Below are positions 22,699-23,083 of a DNA stretch of 23,083 bases, piece after piece; positions within the stretch are counted from its first letter, which is position 1, and every line of letters begins with the position of its first letter. The notes below the pieces were generated by a model. It was not told the origin of the DNA and ran no database searches. It was given only the letters and a program-made list of their open reading frames with translations. Made by a program: the position numbers and the translations under genes. The DNA comes from Candidatus Buchananbacteria bacterium CG10_big_fil_rev_8_21_14_0_10_33_19 (GTDB lineage Bacteria > Patescibacteria > ABY1 > 2-01-FULL-39-33), in NCBI GenBank assembly GCA_002773855.1, contig PEZY01000008.1:1-23083 (forward strand), written 5' to 3'.

Positions 22699-23083
22699 GT
22701 GTTTCAGTTATTTAATAAAATTAAATTTAGAGATATTTTTGTAATTATCTTTTTGATATTAGTTTTGTTTTTTCTATTTATTTTAATCTATCAAGATCAC
22801 CAACAGAAAATAGCCAGTTATAATCTACCAACTAATTTACAATTAAAATCAACCAAAGATAAAGTAGTTTTTTTTGCCGAGTATCCAGTCCTAGATAGTA
22901 ATGGAGAATCTATTGTTCAATATACCTATACTACTAATAACTTAGTCCCACCCAGTAACTACCAAGGTTTAAATGAAGATATAACTAAGCGAACTTCAAA
23001 TTCCCAAGCCTTCTTAAAAAATAAATATGAAATTGACAATGGTAATATTAGAGAAGAATATGTCGCTAAATTCTATTCTGGTA
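22699..23083 (+). CDS. Paralogous surface protein, 5' part (cut by window end)
   Basis: A GTG start at 22699, one base after the TAA of the previous gene, opens a frame that stays open for 128 codons to the edge of the window. The N-terminus is VFQLFNKIKFRDIFV followed by a strongly hydrophobic anchor (about 15-34). The outer part then tracks the preceding protein: LKSTKDKVVFFAEYP against LKSTKDKIVSFTEYP, NYQGLNEDITKRTSNSQAFL against NYQGLSEDVAKRTPNSQTFL, and EEYVAKFYSG against ENYVAKFYAG. It is a tandem duplicate whose anchor segment has diverged more than the outer domain. The DNRLRE-like part is expected beyond the window. Confidence 0.85.
   Translation, partial: MFQLFNKIKFRDIFVIIFLILVLFFLFILIYQDHQQKIASYNLPTNLQLKSTKDKVVFFAEYPVLDSNGESIVQYTYTTNNLVPPSNYQGLNEDITKRTSNSQAFLKNKYEIDNGNIREEYVAKFYSG

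Overview
The window most likely comes from the chromosome of an AT-rich member of the Candidate Phyla Radiation (Patescibacteria). This rests on overall character, not on a database match. Proteins are short and stripped down, with many weak or absent Shine-Dalgarno sites, and the tRNA genes have no encoded CCA. The 23S rRNA carries AU-rich insertions. The protein set is typical of the group: a DUF5654-like membrane protein, a lamin-tail-domain surface protein, a PsbP-like anchored protein, a GerMN-like protein and DNRLRE-like surface proteins. TGA, TAG and TAA all act as stops where I could check, so there is no sign of a recoded UGA.

Left arm (1-12700), mostly minus strand. It opens with the 5' third of a 23S rRNA gene that has its own tandem promoters, a boxA-like element and a terminator-like leader; no 16S gene lies upstream of it in the window. 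Then come a DUF5654-like gene, tRNA-Leu(TAG), a P-loop/nucleoside-deoxyribosyltransferase-like protein, and a plus-strand pair (a 130-aa unknown and a 972-aa LTD/PKD/OB surface protein). A Ca2+/Na+ antiporter, a dispersed-repeat-like element with a decayed gene, and a likely operon of MBL-fold hydrolase, PsbP-like membrane protein and gyrA follow.

Centre (12700-13750). Gene orientation switches here from mainly minus to mainly plus. The region holds tRNA-Arg(CCT), tRNA-Ala(GGC) and about 450 bp without genes. That gap contains three near-consensus DnaA boxes, four palindromes of two kinds, AT-rich stretches and a pair of inverted parS-like CACGTG sites. It is the best candidate for a replication origin or centromere region.

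Right arm (13750-23083), mostly plus strand. It carries a small zinc-ribbon protein, a GerMN-like protein, an XRE-type regulator whose strong promoter overlaps a 34-bp perfect palindrome, and a compact set of ABC exporter, GT4 glycosyltransferase and HprK-like P-loop protein. A convergent GT-C-like membrane glycosyltransferase follows. The window ends in two tandem paralogous DNRLRE-type surface proteins, the second cut by the window edge. The right arm looks devoted to envelope glycosylation, export and surface display.
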